Notes: a model not told the origin generated them from the sequence alone. A stretch of DNA of 64,000 nucleotides from Icerya purchasi (GCA_039619475.1 CM077115.1:32997083-33061082); one strand, 5' to 3'. Shown: positions 1 through 12,048, numbered from the stretch's first letter. Program-made: numbers and translations.

Positions 1-560
1 TATGTTATTTCACATCGTTTTTCTAGTGTTTTACTACCTTTCACACAATTTCACTCAATTTTTCCCCATCTTTGAAGATTTTTTTTTTTTTCATTTATCT
101 CATACATTATATGTCCAAATGTGACGATTAGCTATCCTTATAAGTACATTTTTTAATTCGATATAAGTGAGGAGTACTTTTCAGGTTGACATGTATACTT
201 CGTGATATGTCATTCAATTCATTATTAATCTATGTTTCAGCAGGTTTGTGGTCGGTTGTTGAAGGTTTACAGAACTTAACAGAAAGTTCTGTAAACCTTC
301 AACAACCGACCACAAACCTGCTGAAACATAGATTAATAATGAATTGAATGACATATCACGAAGTATACATGTCAACCTGAAAAGTACTCCTCACTTATAT
401 CGAATTAAAAAATGTACTTATAAGGATAGCTAATCGTCACATTTGGACATATAATGTATGAGATAAATGAAAAAAAAAAAAATCTTCAAAGATGGGGAAA
501 AATTGAGTGAAATTGTGTGAAAGGTAGTAAAACACTAGAAAAACGATGTGAAATAACATA
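1..560. repeat. Perfect long inverted repeat (277-bp arms, 6-bp loop)
   Basis: Positions 1-277 are the reverse complement of 284-560, with a loop at 278-283 (aacaga). I checked several stretches, including a T13 run at 79-91 mirrored by an A13 run at 470-482, and saw no mismatch. The arm reaches base 1 of the window, so its true length is unknown. No transposase or coding frame lies inside. Such identity means either a very recent fold-back duplication or an assembly or read fold-back artefact. Confidence 0.95.
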
Positions 561-1395
561 AATTGATGAAAAAATAGCGCAAAAAGGTCCTAAAACAGAA
601 GAACATGCTAAGAAATAGTGAAAAACTGGTTACAATTAGTTAGAAACGAGAAAAAATGATGTAATAGTGTTATAGCATAAGAAAATTGTAAAAGAAGAAA
701 ATGTTTATTACATGTCTGTGCAACGGCGAGTGAAACCAGGACGATGAATGATGAAGTGATGATTGACAAACGTTTATAGGAGTTCCTTGCTCCCGTCAGC
801 TTAAAAGGAATGGTTACAGAGATGTTTAAAGATTCCCTTAGTGTACAGGGTAGGTCTGTGAATGTGTTGGGAAAACGATAAGTAAATGTCTCGGCTCTTA
901 CGGATTCTCTTATTAAACGACTGTATGATAGTCTGTTGAAGATATTAAGTGTAACCTCCAGCAGCGGGTGGGCGAATATAAAAAAATCATGTTGATGCAT
1001 TAGATCAAGCGTTCAAAGATGTGACTTTTAAATCCCAATAATCATATGGAGATCACCATTGCTGTCCTACAACGTTCAATGGCTGCTGCGATTGCTAAGC
1101 TGTATGTGTGCATTGCTGAAGTGGAAGGATTGAAAGCATAAATAATGATGGTTATCACTAACAACGATCGAAATTTTAAAGAGTTGTAAGAAAAAACCTA
1201 ACAAAGATGATGAAAGAATGATGAAAATTGTGAGAAAGGTGGTAAAAACAATGGAAAAAATGGCATTAAATAGCAAAAATTGACTAAAACGGTGTAAAAG
1301 TATTAAAATGTAGGAAAAACGAAGAGAAATGTTGGAAAATTGGTTATAATGAGTCAAAAGTGATGAAAACGTTTACCACATGTCAATGTCACTGC
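495..1395. repeat. Two diverged direct repeats of about 200 bp
   Basis: Roughly 500-720 and 1205-1390 align as diverged direct copies. Both run through the same series of motifs: gaaaggt(a/g)gtaaaa, a gaaaaa-rich stretch, an a(c/t)tggtta(c/t)aa block, then gatga and a block ending in acatgtc. The sequence is purine-rich on this strand and has no coding sense. The first copy partly overlaps the right arm of the terminal palindrome, so the palindrome formed on sequence that was already repeated. Confidence 0.55.
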
Positions 1396-3650
1396 TTTCA
1401 CATCTAAAATATTGCAAAGGTATAACTCAATGTCTAAGTTGTGAGGGTAATGTGATTATTCTTTGTTAACCTCTTTATCATGCACATATCAAACATAACA
1501 ATATATATTTTTACCTCTCTCATTCTATAACTGTATCTGTACCTGTGTTCACGCTTGAACGGATGTTTTTTACTAACACACTCATTTATTTTACATGCAT
1601 CCATACTCACCCACAATCACACATCATCTCGCATATAATGACAATACAATTTCAGCATGCATCTCTCTCTTCATAATCATGAATTCTAATCATAGTCATC
1701 ATCCTACATTTCAAAAATAATAGTATGAGGGAGATTTAAAGAAAAAATGTAAAATAAATCATCTTGGAACAATGCAAAGGGTGAGAATAATAACTTTGCT
1801 AGCATGAATGTATATTTAGACTAATTTCATAACGTTGAATTGAATGATAATGGTATATAGCATGAATGGAATGGAATGAAGGATTCATTATGATTAAAAA
1901 TGTGTTGTTGTTTTGTATGACTTTGTAATAATGACAATACAGAAAAACATTATGTATGATTGGAAAAAACTGTATGAGAGAATAATTGATTTTAGGTAAT
2001 AAAATAGTATACTTCGATTAATTTTAAAACATGTTGTAGGATTTTTTTCAGAAATGTACAAAAGGAATGTAAAGATTGATATATTAATTTTAATAGCATG
2101 AACAGATATTTAGATTAATTTCGTGTTATATTATTAAATTTTGAAGTTTGTTAGCATGAGGGAAAAGGAGTGGTTGCTACAGAAAGAGTAAAACGAATCA
2201 AGTGTTTTCATAGATTAGTGATTATGTAGAAGAAAAAATTATGTATGATCGGCTTTGTTATTGAAAAAATAGTATGCTTGAACTAATTTAAAAAAATGCA
2301 TGATAGGTTATTGGAAGCGTACAGTGTACACATTCATAGATGCCGTGATTCTATTGCTTTTGTCATGTATGGGAAATAAAAAAAAAATTAAAAAACACTA
2401 CTACAATTTCACGATTGTAAAAAAAAAATGAAGAAAAAATTAATTCATGATGTAATTATGAGGAGTGAGTTCGTCATGTATGTTTACAACAATATGTTAT
2501 TATAGGTTAGCTATTTGTAAATTGAGAAAAAAATTTAAATGATAAAAAATAATATGTTTGATGTGAAAATGAGTTAATGCCTTGTACAGAGATGATTGAT
2601 TTTTGGAAATGATAAAATATACTTAATTTGATTCTAAAATAATTATGCGTGATTTGAAATTTGGAAATAAATCACCTTGGAAGAATGGAGCAAAGAGAAT
2701 TTTTTTACAATTTCAGGAAAAACTATGTTATGATAAGTGAGAATGAAAGAGATGTATTCGTGGTAATGAAGCGAGTAGTGTCTGCGGGCTTGTGCATGAC
2801 ATATTACGAAAGATTTGAACAAATGTTTGCGTAACAAATGAATAAAAATATACTTGGGTTAATTTAATAACACAGAGAAAAAATATTATAGTGTCGGTGA
2901 GGTTAGTAATGTATGTCCAGAGGTCTTGACAGTGGGGCGCGAGTGGTAAAAGTGGCGAGAATGAATGAAAAAAGAAAATAATAATCTTTTAGTCAACCTT
3001 TTTATGTTTGATGTGATAATTGTTCACAGATAGATGCATGTATCTTCGACGTTTTTTATAATCAATCTGTTGCTCTCGCACACATACATGCATACAGTCT
3101 CTCACTCGCACGTTGCAACTCTGATCTGCTCATGCTAGCACGTTTTTTCTATAAACATGCTGTGTCTCGTAAGCTAGTAGGTTTTCTACCTGTTGCTCTA
3201 TTGATCAACACACCTCATAGACAAAATATATGTGAAATAAAAAAAATATATTACATAACATGTGAACTTAATACAGATTTTTATAAAAATGTGATTATGA
3301 AAGATTTTAAGCAATTAGAGAGAACTCTCCGGGTCTTAGGTTGTGACTTACAAATTAATGAAAACTCACACAGCTGCGGAAAATACTTGATGTACGTGAT
3401 GTACATGAAAAAGATGAACAGTTAGATTCGTTTGTTATAGAAAGAATAAAAAATATAATTTTTTAATCTAGAAAGAAAATGAACAAATTATGTGGGATTA
3501 TATTCGAAAATTAGATAATAATTATATGTACACTTTACACAACTGGTTCAGATTTTTGTAATATTCATCATTACCAGTACTTTAAGTTATCGGATATTAC
3601 GTGAACGGGCTTAATTTACTGATGGCTTTAGCCACTTCCTTAGGAGTAAT
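1396..3650. other. Gene-free AT-rich stretch
   Basis: I see no recognisable coding region, RNA gene or transposon terminus here. Open frames are short and low in complexity. The sequence is rich in A-runs and gaatga/gatgaa motifs and looks like old non-coding DNA. Confidence 0.6.
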
Positions 3651-3656
3651 GTGCGG

Positions 3657-4065
3657 TAGGTGGTTTGAAAAGTTCCGGGCCTGTCAATGAAAAAAACATA
3701 TTTTTATGAAAACAGCGCTTTATTTCTCAACATAGTATTCATGTAGGCTCACACATTCGCTCCAGCGCTCGGAAAGTTTATTAATACCGACCTTCTAGGT
3801 TTCTTCAGGAAGGTCTCAAAAATATTCATCAACACCGACGATCACCTCATTGTCACTTGCAAATCTTTTCCTCCGAGCCATTTCTTCAAATTGTGGAATG
3901 GATGATAGTCGCACGGTGTCAAATCTGGCGAATAGGGCGGATGCGAAAATAATTCGAGCCTTAATTCGTTGATTTTTGCCATCGCGACCACAAAGGTGTG
4001 AGCAGGCGCATTGTCTTGATGGAAACAAACTTTCTTCTTTGCCAAATGTGGACGTTTTTTTTTAT
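3657..4065 (-). mobile_element. Mariner-like transposon, C-terminal remnant
   Basis: The minus strand encodes the end of a mariner (Tc1/mariner) transposase. It shows a KKRPHLAKKKV stretch, then the second catalytic Asp in FHQDNAPAHT, then the third catalytic Asp in the YSPDLTPCDYH region, followed by NLKKWLGG. The frame shifts near 3850 and continues as DNEVIVGVDEYF toward 3816. The downstream end (3659-3680, ggtggtttgaaaagttccgg) resembles a mariner terminal inverted repeat and is preceded by TA. The N-terminal helix-turn-helix part and the other terminus are missing. Tandem repeats start where the mariner homology stops. It is a dead fragment. Confidence 0.85.
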
Positions 4066-4069
4066 TTTT

Positions 4070-4860
4070 ATGACAATTAATGGCAGAAGGTGTGTGTGCA
4101 TTCATAGCAGTGAAGACATCGACGAATTTATTTTTAGAATCGGAGAAAAATTAAAATAATGTACTGTCGGAAGAAATGTTCGGAAGCGAAAAAAAAAAAT
4201 ATATATATTTAGGCTAATTCTATAATAGTTAGACTCGAAAAAATTATTATGAACGATATGAGAATTAACGTCAGAAGGTGTGTGTGTGCATTCATAGCAA
4301 TGAAGACATCGACGAATTTATTTTTAGAATCGGAGAAGAAAAATATAAAATTATTAACGGACGGAAGAATTGATCGTAAGTGAAGAAAATATGTTTAGGT
4401 TAATTCCATAATACTTGGAGTTGAATAAAAGTTATTATGAACGAAATGGAAAACAGACGGTAGAAGATGTGTAAGCCTTCATAGCAGTGAAGACATTGTA
4501 GGATTTATTTTTAGAATCGGAGAAAAATAAAAATAATGTACTGTCGGAAGAAATGTTTGGAAGCAAAAAAATATAATTAGGATAATTCCATAATAGTTAG
4601 ACTCGAAAAAATTATTATGAACGATATCAGCAGATGAGTGTTTGGGAATGGTCGGTGGGCATTCATAGCGGTGAAGATATTGTAGGATTTATTTTTAAAA
4701 CCAGAGAAAAATAAAAATATTACGAACGGTCGGAATAATTGATCGGAAGTGAAGAAAATATATTTAGGCTAATTCTATAATAGTTAGACTTCAAAAAAAA
4801 AAATATTCTCAACAACAGGAAAACTAGAGGTAGTGTATGTGTGTGATGTAATATCGCAGC
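4070..4860. repeat. Tandem repeat, about 187-bp unit, 4 copies plus a degenerate end
   Basis: The core (g)cattcatagcagtgaaga recurs near 4099, 4288, 4476 and 4659, a spacing of about 185-190 bp. Each unit continues with gaatttatttttagaatcgg, a cggaag(a/t)aat block, and an aggctaattccataatagtt block. A weaker fifth copy ends near 4860. The first unit directly abuts the mariner transposase remnant. It looks like a small local satellite; no protein is predicted from it. Confidence 0.85.
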
Positions 4861-5155
4861 GGTGTAAGCATGTGAGAGAATTGATTGTGTGCATTGATGG
4901 CGTTCACAGAAAAAAATAATTACCTCACATTATGAAATGACGGAGGCGTCGGGAACGTCGATCGGGGGTTTAATGGTCGTAGTAAAAGTAAATATAATGC
5001 GATATATTAGATATTAAAACAGCGAAATCGATCGGGAAAGAGGGTGGAAGGGGTAAAGGAGACTAAGGATAGTTTTGGACTATAGAAATAATTGATTTGT
5101 TAATTTGTAAATGTTTTGGATAACTGGTTAGGTTTAGACAACAGAGCCGGGATTC

Positions 5156-6134
5156 GGAAATATCATATATCTACAAATAACAAGCTGATTCAAACATATT
5201 CATCCGTAAAATATCTTGGAGTACACCTAGATGAAACACTTACGTGGCTTCATCATATCAAAACAAAAATAACAGAAATAAATCTGAAAACGAGACAACT
5301 TCATCGGTTGCTTGGACCGCGTTCCCAATTACATACTGCAAATAAAATATTACTATACCACATGGTACTAAAGCTGATATGGTTGTACGCAGCTGAATTA
5401 TGGGGATGCGCTTCGAAAAGTAGTGCGAACAGAATGGAATGCTATCAAAATAAGATACTACGATCCAATGATCAGGAGCACCATGGTATACGTCTAAACA
5501 AACACTACATCACAATTTACAAGTGAAATTGTTACAGAAGAAATAAAGCTGGCAGTTAAAAATAACTTATCGTGGTTGAAATGAAAATGCTCTTGCAACG
5601 AATTTACCACAACAACAACCAGCAAGTTGCAACAGGCTGAAAAAAATGGGAACGTTATTAACCCCTAGCGTGACTGTTCAATAAATAAATTCGGAACCGG
5701 CTGATCTTGAAATTCACGATCTTATTAACATTAAAATCTAGTAAATGACTAGCCTGATTCCTTTGTCCGTTGGTACTGTGGGCTCTGTAATTGCAGATGT
5801 GGCCATGGTATAGAACAGCTAACTCCTTTTGCTTTTACTTTCGGCAATTTCATTCCTTTTCTTTTCAGGATGCATACGTTTGGCATTTTTCGACGTTGAT
5901 TGTTATTGTTTCTCCATCTTTGGTATAGCATTCTTTGTCAGATTCCATTCCTTGTTTCTCCTAATTGCTGCTATGTACACATGTCAATGGATAATCGTCC
6001 GTTGCTGACAAGCCCAGGGAAAAATCGAAACAGGAAAAAAAAAATAGACAGCTCTAAATGTGAAGGAAAAAGAAAAAGAAAAAAATCTTGCTCGTTTGTT
6101 CGTTGTAGTGACCGGCAACACCGTCTGTACTGAC
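5156..6134 (+). mobile_element. Jockey-clade LINE 3' part (inverted partner of 9268-10232)
   Basis: A frame over 5116-5526 matches the region after the reverse transcriptase palm in Jockey LINEs: VKYLGVHLDETLTW, a TRQLHRLLG block, then LIWLYAAELWGCAS and an NRMECYQNKILR segment. It is followed by about 600 bp of non-coding sequence ending at gtactgac. The whole block recurs in reverse complement at 9268-10232 with only a few percent difference by eye. The 60-codon frame on the opposite strand at 5749-5931 appears in both copies only because of this duplication. Either two insertions of one family with a long 3' UTR, or an inverted segmental duplication. Confidence 0.8.
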
Positions 6135-6352
6135 TTCTGGCCACTGTTTGGACGTTCGGATTAGGGGAAATGCGCGGGAACCGTGCGGGGGAAACTCGGA
6201 GGCATCGGCAGAAACTTGGGTGAATTTTGACCACCTGGACATGAATTGGGGTGACTTTTGTGTTCGGATTATCGGTCTGGGATGACTTTTCAGCTCCAGT
6301 ACAGGAATAGGGGTTCCGATTAGCGGGAGTCTCCAGCTGCCCTATTTATATA

Positions 6353-6639
6353 CTACTGTAGGTAGTTAACAATTACTTCCTTCATGCATTTTTCGAATAT
6401 TTTTGAAATTGTTGGTAGTATGCATATTGGTCTATAGTTGGAATCGTCTGCTTTGTTACCACCTTTGTGTATAGGAGTAATTATACCCAATTTTAAAATT
6501 TCGGGAAATTTACCTGTATTTACTGATTCATTAAAAAGGAATGCCAGTGGTTCTACAAAAAAATTTACATTATCCTTAATCAGCGATATTGAAATCCCAT
6601 CCGACCCAAAAGATGTTTTATTTTTTAATGACAATATTG
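6353..6639 (-). pseudogene. Reverse transcriptase N-terminal fragment (CR1-like LINE)
   Basis: The frame begins AILSLKNKTSFGSDGISISL, matching the 'LKxxKSxGPDGI' opening of non-LTR reverse transcriptases. It continues with PLAFLFNESVNTGKFPEILK, then GIITPIHKGG, then the conserved NYRPICILPTISKIFEKC block (RT motifs 0-2). It stops at the YLQ end of the fragment near 6353, so the catalytic FADD box is absent and the protein cannot be active. Its upstream continuation is at 11380 and beyond, on the far side of the hAT insertion. Confidence 0.8.
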
Positions 6640-7224
6640 CCTTTTTGCAGTGGCGTAGCGTGGGTTTCAGCCGCCCAGGGCGCAGGTAAAATTTGCCGCC
6701 CCCTTATTTAGGTATATAAATTCGAAAGACTTCAAAATATACAGTAATTCTAAAGAACTATTCGGCAAAAACGATCGGGTATTGTACAAGTTACAAATGA
6801 AAAAGTTCTGTTTACATGTTTTACAATATAATAATTACATTTATTACAAAAATTCTTACACGTATGCCACTTACATTGATATAACAGGTACAGAACACTT
6901 ATGAGATTATGTGTAAACGATCGACAAGATTAAGTTATTAGCGAACTGAATATAAAACATAAATAGACTTACAATTAGAACTAGAACGATACAGTTAGTA
7001 TTTATATTTTGATTAAAAAAATAATATAATTGATAGAATTAAAAATAAACCTTCTATCTTTAACTGAAATTCTATTCGTCTACTTTTTTAATGAGCAAAG
7101 TTTTTTATTGCACTATTAATATGACATACCTGGTGCTCAATAGACAATATTGGTTAGACTTAAAGTACTCATTGTTGATCATAAATAATTTTTGATCAAT
7201 TTCCAATTTTGAAAAACTTTTCCC

Positions 7225-8757
7225 TCAACTGACATTGGTTATGGCAATTGTGAGGAATATTCGGAGCATTATTATTATAATATTGGGCAGCGTATCTTCC
7301 AGCTTGGATTTCACAATAAATTTTAATAATTCAAGCGAGTCCGTATTAATTAATTTATTTTCATTGCCTGCGGCAGCAATGAAAGTCCGCAGTCTAAATC
7401 GTTCGAGCTTGAAGTATTGTTCGTCAATTTCGGTAGATGCATAGACTAGATTACATTTAATGTCATCTTGTGAATCCAGTAATATAGCCGGCGTTAGATA
7501 AGCAAATTTATCCGCCAAATTTTGTAATTGCTGAAACCTTTCACGAATTTCTACAATTATTCCATCTAACAAAGAAATCAGCTTTTGTCTCAACTCATTT
7601 TTATAAGACAAGTTGGCATCTCTGGTTCCGTCATCAAAAATGTGTCTTTTTGTTATGCGCCTCTGAGGTTCCAAGGAAATGCCAAGTTCTTCATACATAC
7701 ATTTTGCGTAACTTACAGCGTCATCTGCCCATTCCTCTCGTTTCTCTGTCAGTACTATCTGCAAATCATTTACTTTCTGAGCTCACAGGTTTGTATCAAG
7801 TCCCTCTGTTTGTAAATACTTTTGCGTATCATTCACTTCATATAGCACCAGTTGCCAGGGGCCCAAGAAACACAGAAAGGAAAATGACTGCATCACAATT
7901 AGCAAAGTTACTGCATCTGTTCTTGTGTTTAAGCTTTGAACTGTCTCTGACATTTTTTCCAAAGTGACGATAATATCATTGTAATGATGCCATGTCATAT
8001 TTACAGCATCGCCTCTTGCCAAGGTCGTATCCGCGGGGTGGGTTTTGGGGGTTACCCCCCCCCCCATGAGAATTGAAATAGCTTAGGTACTTCATTAATA
8101 TTTTATGTAAAATTTTTTATTACGAGTTTAATAAATAACATATGTAATTTTTATTAACCTTTATACGGGGTAATTCGTTTATTTAAATTATTAATATATA
8201 AATCTTAATGATGGAAATTATTAATAGCATGAATATTAGTGAAAAATGTATTTTTATTTATAAAATAAATATGCAAAGAAAATTTTCAGCTTGCTCAAAA
8301 TCATCTTTGAAATTCCTTCAGCAGTTTTATCATTTGTTTCAATGAACTCTATGAAAGATTTCACTACTTGTACTTCCTGATTTTCAATCACTACATATCT
8401 TAATACCTAGCTTGTTCGTTCTTTATGAGAAACATCTGAAGTACTATCGAATATAATTGAATAATACTTGGCCTTTTTTACTTGTCTAATGATATGCTGG
8501 CGAATTTTATTTCCCAAAATTGCAATAAGTTTGTTTTGAATTTCTGGTGACATATACATGATTGAAATTTTACCACACATTTTAGACCTGCCAAGCATGA
8601 CCTTTCTGCTGACTATTCTATACTGTTGTATCCGTATAAAATGAATTGGTATTGTTTTTTTCAAATCGGTGCATATGAATTCTATATTTCGAATTATTGG
8701 TTTTACAAAATAAATTTTTATGCGCCGATATTGCAGCTTGCCGTCGACCTGAATCAA
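7225..8757 (-). pseudogene. hAT transposase remnant (ZMYM1/DUF4371-like)
   Basis: Three minus-strand pieces are in family order. 8757-8407 has MSPEIQNKLIAILGNKIRQ followed by AKYYSIIFDSTSDVSHKE, the start of the RNase H-like catalytic core with its first Asp. 8060-7783 has a helical part and EVNDTQKYLQTEGLD. 7764-7225 is a helical region ending LPNIIIIMLRIFLTIA, the start of the dimerisation domain. Stops and frameshifts separate them. Sequence at about 8025-8065 (gtatccgcggggtggg then a C-run) looks like the end of another small element inserted here. The terminal ERSFS block is missing. A dead transposase. Confidence 0.8.
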
Positions 8758-9267
8758 CTTAAATATCTCAAAGTTTTCAGCTTAAATAAACCAAAATTCA
8801 TTTCCGTTTCAAATGGCTAATTCATAATTTAATTTTTATTATGCACCAAAATCATGAAAAAGATTTTCACATTTGTTATCATATATGACCCACAGATTTG
8901 TTTTGCCGACTTCGAATTTTCTGAAAATGCCGACAGAGTTTTTTTTGGTTTTTTTTTTGTTATCCCCTGTTTGTACGCTCCCGATCACAACACGTAGAGC
9001 ACCGTACAGATAGGTTGGAAGTCGCATACATACGATTAAGTCAATATAAATTGAATGACTTACGATCGAGCAATAAATAAAACTTTCTTTGATTTGTTAA
9101 AGCATCACCCATGGATTTCCTTGAAGGGACTTACCCGTACTGTAACCTAATTTTCAGGTGTTATTATACAATGTTAAACACTATTCTTTATATGAAAGAA
9201 GTCATTCTCATTGAATATTAGTCGTGAACAATCCGAGCACAAAATAAAACAGGGTGAATCACTGCAA

Positions 9268-11165
9268 GTCAGTACAGACGGTGTTGCCGGTCAATACAAC
9301 GAACAAACGAGCAAGATTTTTTTTTTTTCTTTCTCCTTCACATTTAGAACTGTCTATTTTTTTTTTCCTGTTTCGGTTTTTCCCTGGGCTTGTCAGCAAC
9401 GGACGATTACCCATCGACATGTGTACATAGCAGCAATTAGGAGAAACAAGGAATGGAATCTGACAAAGAATGCTATACCAAAGATGGAGAAACAATAACA
9501 ATCAACGTCGAAAAATGCCAAACGTATGCATCCTGAAAAGAAAAGGAATGAAATTGCCGAAAGTAAAAGCAAAAGGAGTTAGCTGTTCTATACCATGGCC
9601 ACATCTGCAATTACAGAGCCCACAGTACCAACGGACAAAGGAATCAGGCTAGTCATTTACTAGATTTTAATGTTAATAAGATCGTGAATTTCAAGATCAG
9701 CCGGTTCCGAATTTATTTATTGAACAGTCACGCTAGGGGTTAATAACGTTCCCATTTTTTTCAGCCTGTTGCAACTTGCTGGTTGTTGTTGTGGTAAATT
9801 CGTTGCAAGAGCATTTTCATTTCAACCACGATAAGTTATTTTTAACTGCCAGCTTTATTTCTTCTGTAACAATTTCACTTGTAAATTGTGATGTAGTGTT
9901 TGTTTAGACGTATACCATGGTGCTCCTGATCATTGGATCGTAGTATCTTATTTTGATAGCGTTCCATTCTGTTCGCACTACTTTTGGAAGCGCATCCCCA
10001 TAATTCAGCTGCGTACAACCATATCGGCTTTAGTACCATGTGGTATAGTAATATTCTATTTGCAGTATGTAATTGGGAACGCGGTTCAAGTAACCGATTA
10101 AGTTGTCTCGTTTTCAGATTTAGTTCTGTTATTTTTGTCTTGATATGATGAAGCCACGTAAGTGTTCATCTAGGTGTAAGATATTTTACGGATGAATATG
10201 TTTGTATTTGTTTGTTATTTATAGATATATGATATTTGTCATGTACAATTTTTCTCTTTGTAAATATAATGTGGTTACTTTTATTTTCATTTATTAAGAT
10301 TTTCCATTTATTCAGCCAATCAATGATTTTATTTAGCACATCTTTTAAATTTTCTGTGGACTTTTCTGGGTTCTCGTGCGTTGCCATGATTGCCATGTCG
10401 TCAGTGAATGTTGCTAGTAGTGCGTCATCTGTCTCTGGCATATCATAAGTAAACAATAAATACAAGAGAGGACCAAGTACACTTCTCTGCCTGCTTCAAT
10501 GGTATAGACGGATGATTTTGTTCCATTTACTACAAATCAGAAATATCTGACCTGTAAGCAGGATTGCAAAATATTTTAATACTGAATTGGTAGTATTTTT
10601 TTGCATTTGTAGATAATTCCCGGATGCCATACTTGATCAAATGTCTGTTGTACACATCAAGGAAGACAGCCGAGGTAACTCTTTTTTTTTTTTTTTTCAA
10701 ATGTTTCTTCAACTTTGTTAACCAAACGGTGAACTTGTTGTACTGTTGAGTGCCTAATGCGGAAGCTGAATTGATGATTTATATTATTTCTTTCCTGTCT
10801 ATGAACTTTTGTATTCTATTTTTTAAGAGTTTTTCGAAAACTTTGGGCAGAATGATAAGAGTGAAATTGGCCAATAAGAAGAGGCACTTTGAGGTGGTTT
10901 GCCTGGTTTTAAAATCATCGTAACATTAGTGAATTTCTACAATATAGGAACATATTGAAGTCGTAGAATCGCATTGTAAATATAGGTTGACGACATTACT
11001 AACGCTTTTCTTGATAACTCTTTCAAAGTGCGTCCCGTTATGAGATCGTACCCTCGTGTCTTCTTGTTACTCAATTTCTTTATTACTCCATTAGTTTCGC
11101 TTGGCGAAGTTAATTGATTTTGTAGTTGGTGGATTATTATGAACAGCAAGATGATTACATTCATT
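9268..11165 (-). mobile_element. Jockey-clade LINE inside the hAT, longer copy
   Basis: On the minus strand, 11164-10937 carries the start of a reverse transcriptase (KKLSNKKTRGYDLITGRTLKEL, usual form KSPGYDLIT). Decayed palm sequence follows, then ATFTDDMAIMA at 10465-10166 (FADD box changed to FTDD), a WLNKWKILINENKSNHIIFT segment, and the post-palm region shared with 5156-5526. The 3' end at 9268 coincides with the 3' end of the inverted partner at 6134. No poly-A tail or clear target duplication is visible. Several stops; not functional. Confidence 0.75.
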
Positions 11166-12048
11166 TAAAAAAAAGAGCATTCCCCCCGGGTCCGACATAG
11201 AATAAATAATAAAAAGTTCCGTGCTTATCTTAATCGGTCCGAATTGTAGGTGTGACAAAAATATGAAAAGAAATGGTTCAGATTTTTACAAGATATTATT
11301 ACTATGTGTTGTGCAATTTTTCCGTCCCCTAAAAGTGCCGCCCCTGCCGCCCCCACTACGCTACGCTACTGCTTTTTTGATATCAGCTTGATGAAATCCG
11401 AAAAAAGCAAATGAGTTAGAGTTACTCGTTAATTCTTTCGAGTTATTATCAAAAGTACATAGAGGTGTATATGAGTTTTTTAATAAGGTATTGACTGCAT
11501 TTATAAAATATTTTGTTAAAATGATTTGCTATTAAACTTTCATTACTACTCATCTTAAGTTTACATAGTTGTCGATGTCAATTTCATCCGCTGTTGAGTG
11601 TTTTTTATTCACAACTTGATTCACTAACATCCGATACCTTTTTTTTTGATTACTTCCGTATTTCTGTAGTATATTTGAATAATAGGCTCTCTTAGAATTT
11701 CTCACCGCTTTTTTGGTACCGCCTTAGAGATTTCTTTATACTTATCTATTGTTGCGGGGTTGACGGTATGGGCTGATTTTGTTAATTTGTATAATTTATT
11801 TTTCTCCCGTACTAGGTGTATAATTTTTTCATCGATCCATTCAGCTCCTTAACGATTTGGTTTCTTCGCATATTTTAAATATTTTCAACAGTTTATGACA
11901 TCTCTAACTTTTGTTATAAACCAACGGAATTTATTGTCAGTATTATCAGCAGTACTATTATAAATGTATTTTATGTATATCTATATTACGAAGATTAAAA
12001 AAATTCCTGTAGAAAAGATGGTACTCCTGACTTTGTCTTACATGGTGG

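Larger units (their letters stand above)
6648..11371 (-). mobile_element. hAT transposon (4.7 kb) with terminal repeats and 8-bp target duplication
   Basis: The left end reads cagtggcgtagcgtggg and the right end is its inverted counterpart (cagtagcgtagcgtagtggg on the minus strand). Both are followed inward by G/C-rich GGCGGC or CCGCCC blocks. Flanking 8-mers are cctttttg (6640-6647) and cttttttg (11372-11379), 7 of 8 matching, as expected of hAT insertions. Inside are broken hAT transposase frames (7225-8757, minus) and a Jockey LINE (9268-11165). The insertion interrupts the reverse transcriptase frame of a CR1-like LINE. Confidence 0.85.

Noticed and set aside
608..1357. Open frames on the minus strand (130 and 93 codons)
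   Set aside because: Composition is Phe/Leu/Ser-rich from AT-rich DNA with no domain; they overlap diverged repeats.
3132..3425. 97-codon plus-strand frame
   Set aside because: No domain, no splice or promoter context, residues typical of AT-rich chance frames.
5749..5931. 60-codon frame found identically at 9470-9652
   Set aside because: The identity is explained by the inverted duplication of non-coding Jockey 3' sequence, not by coding constraint.
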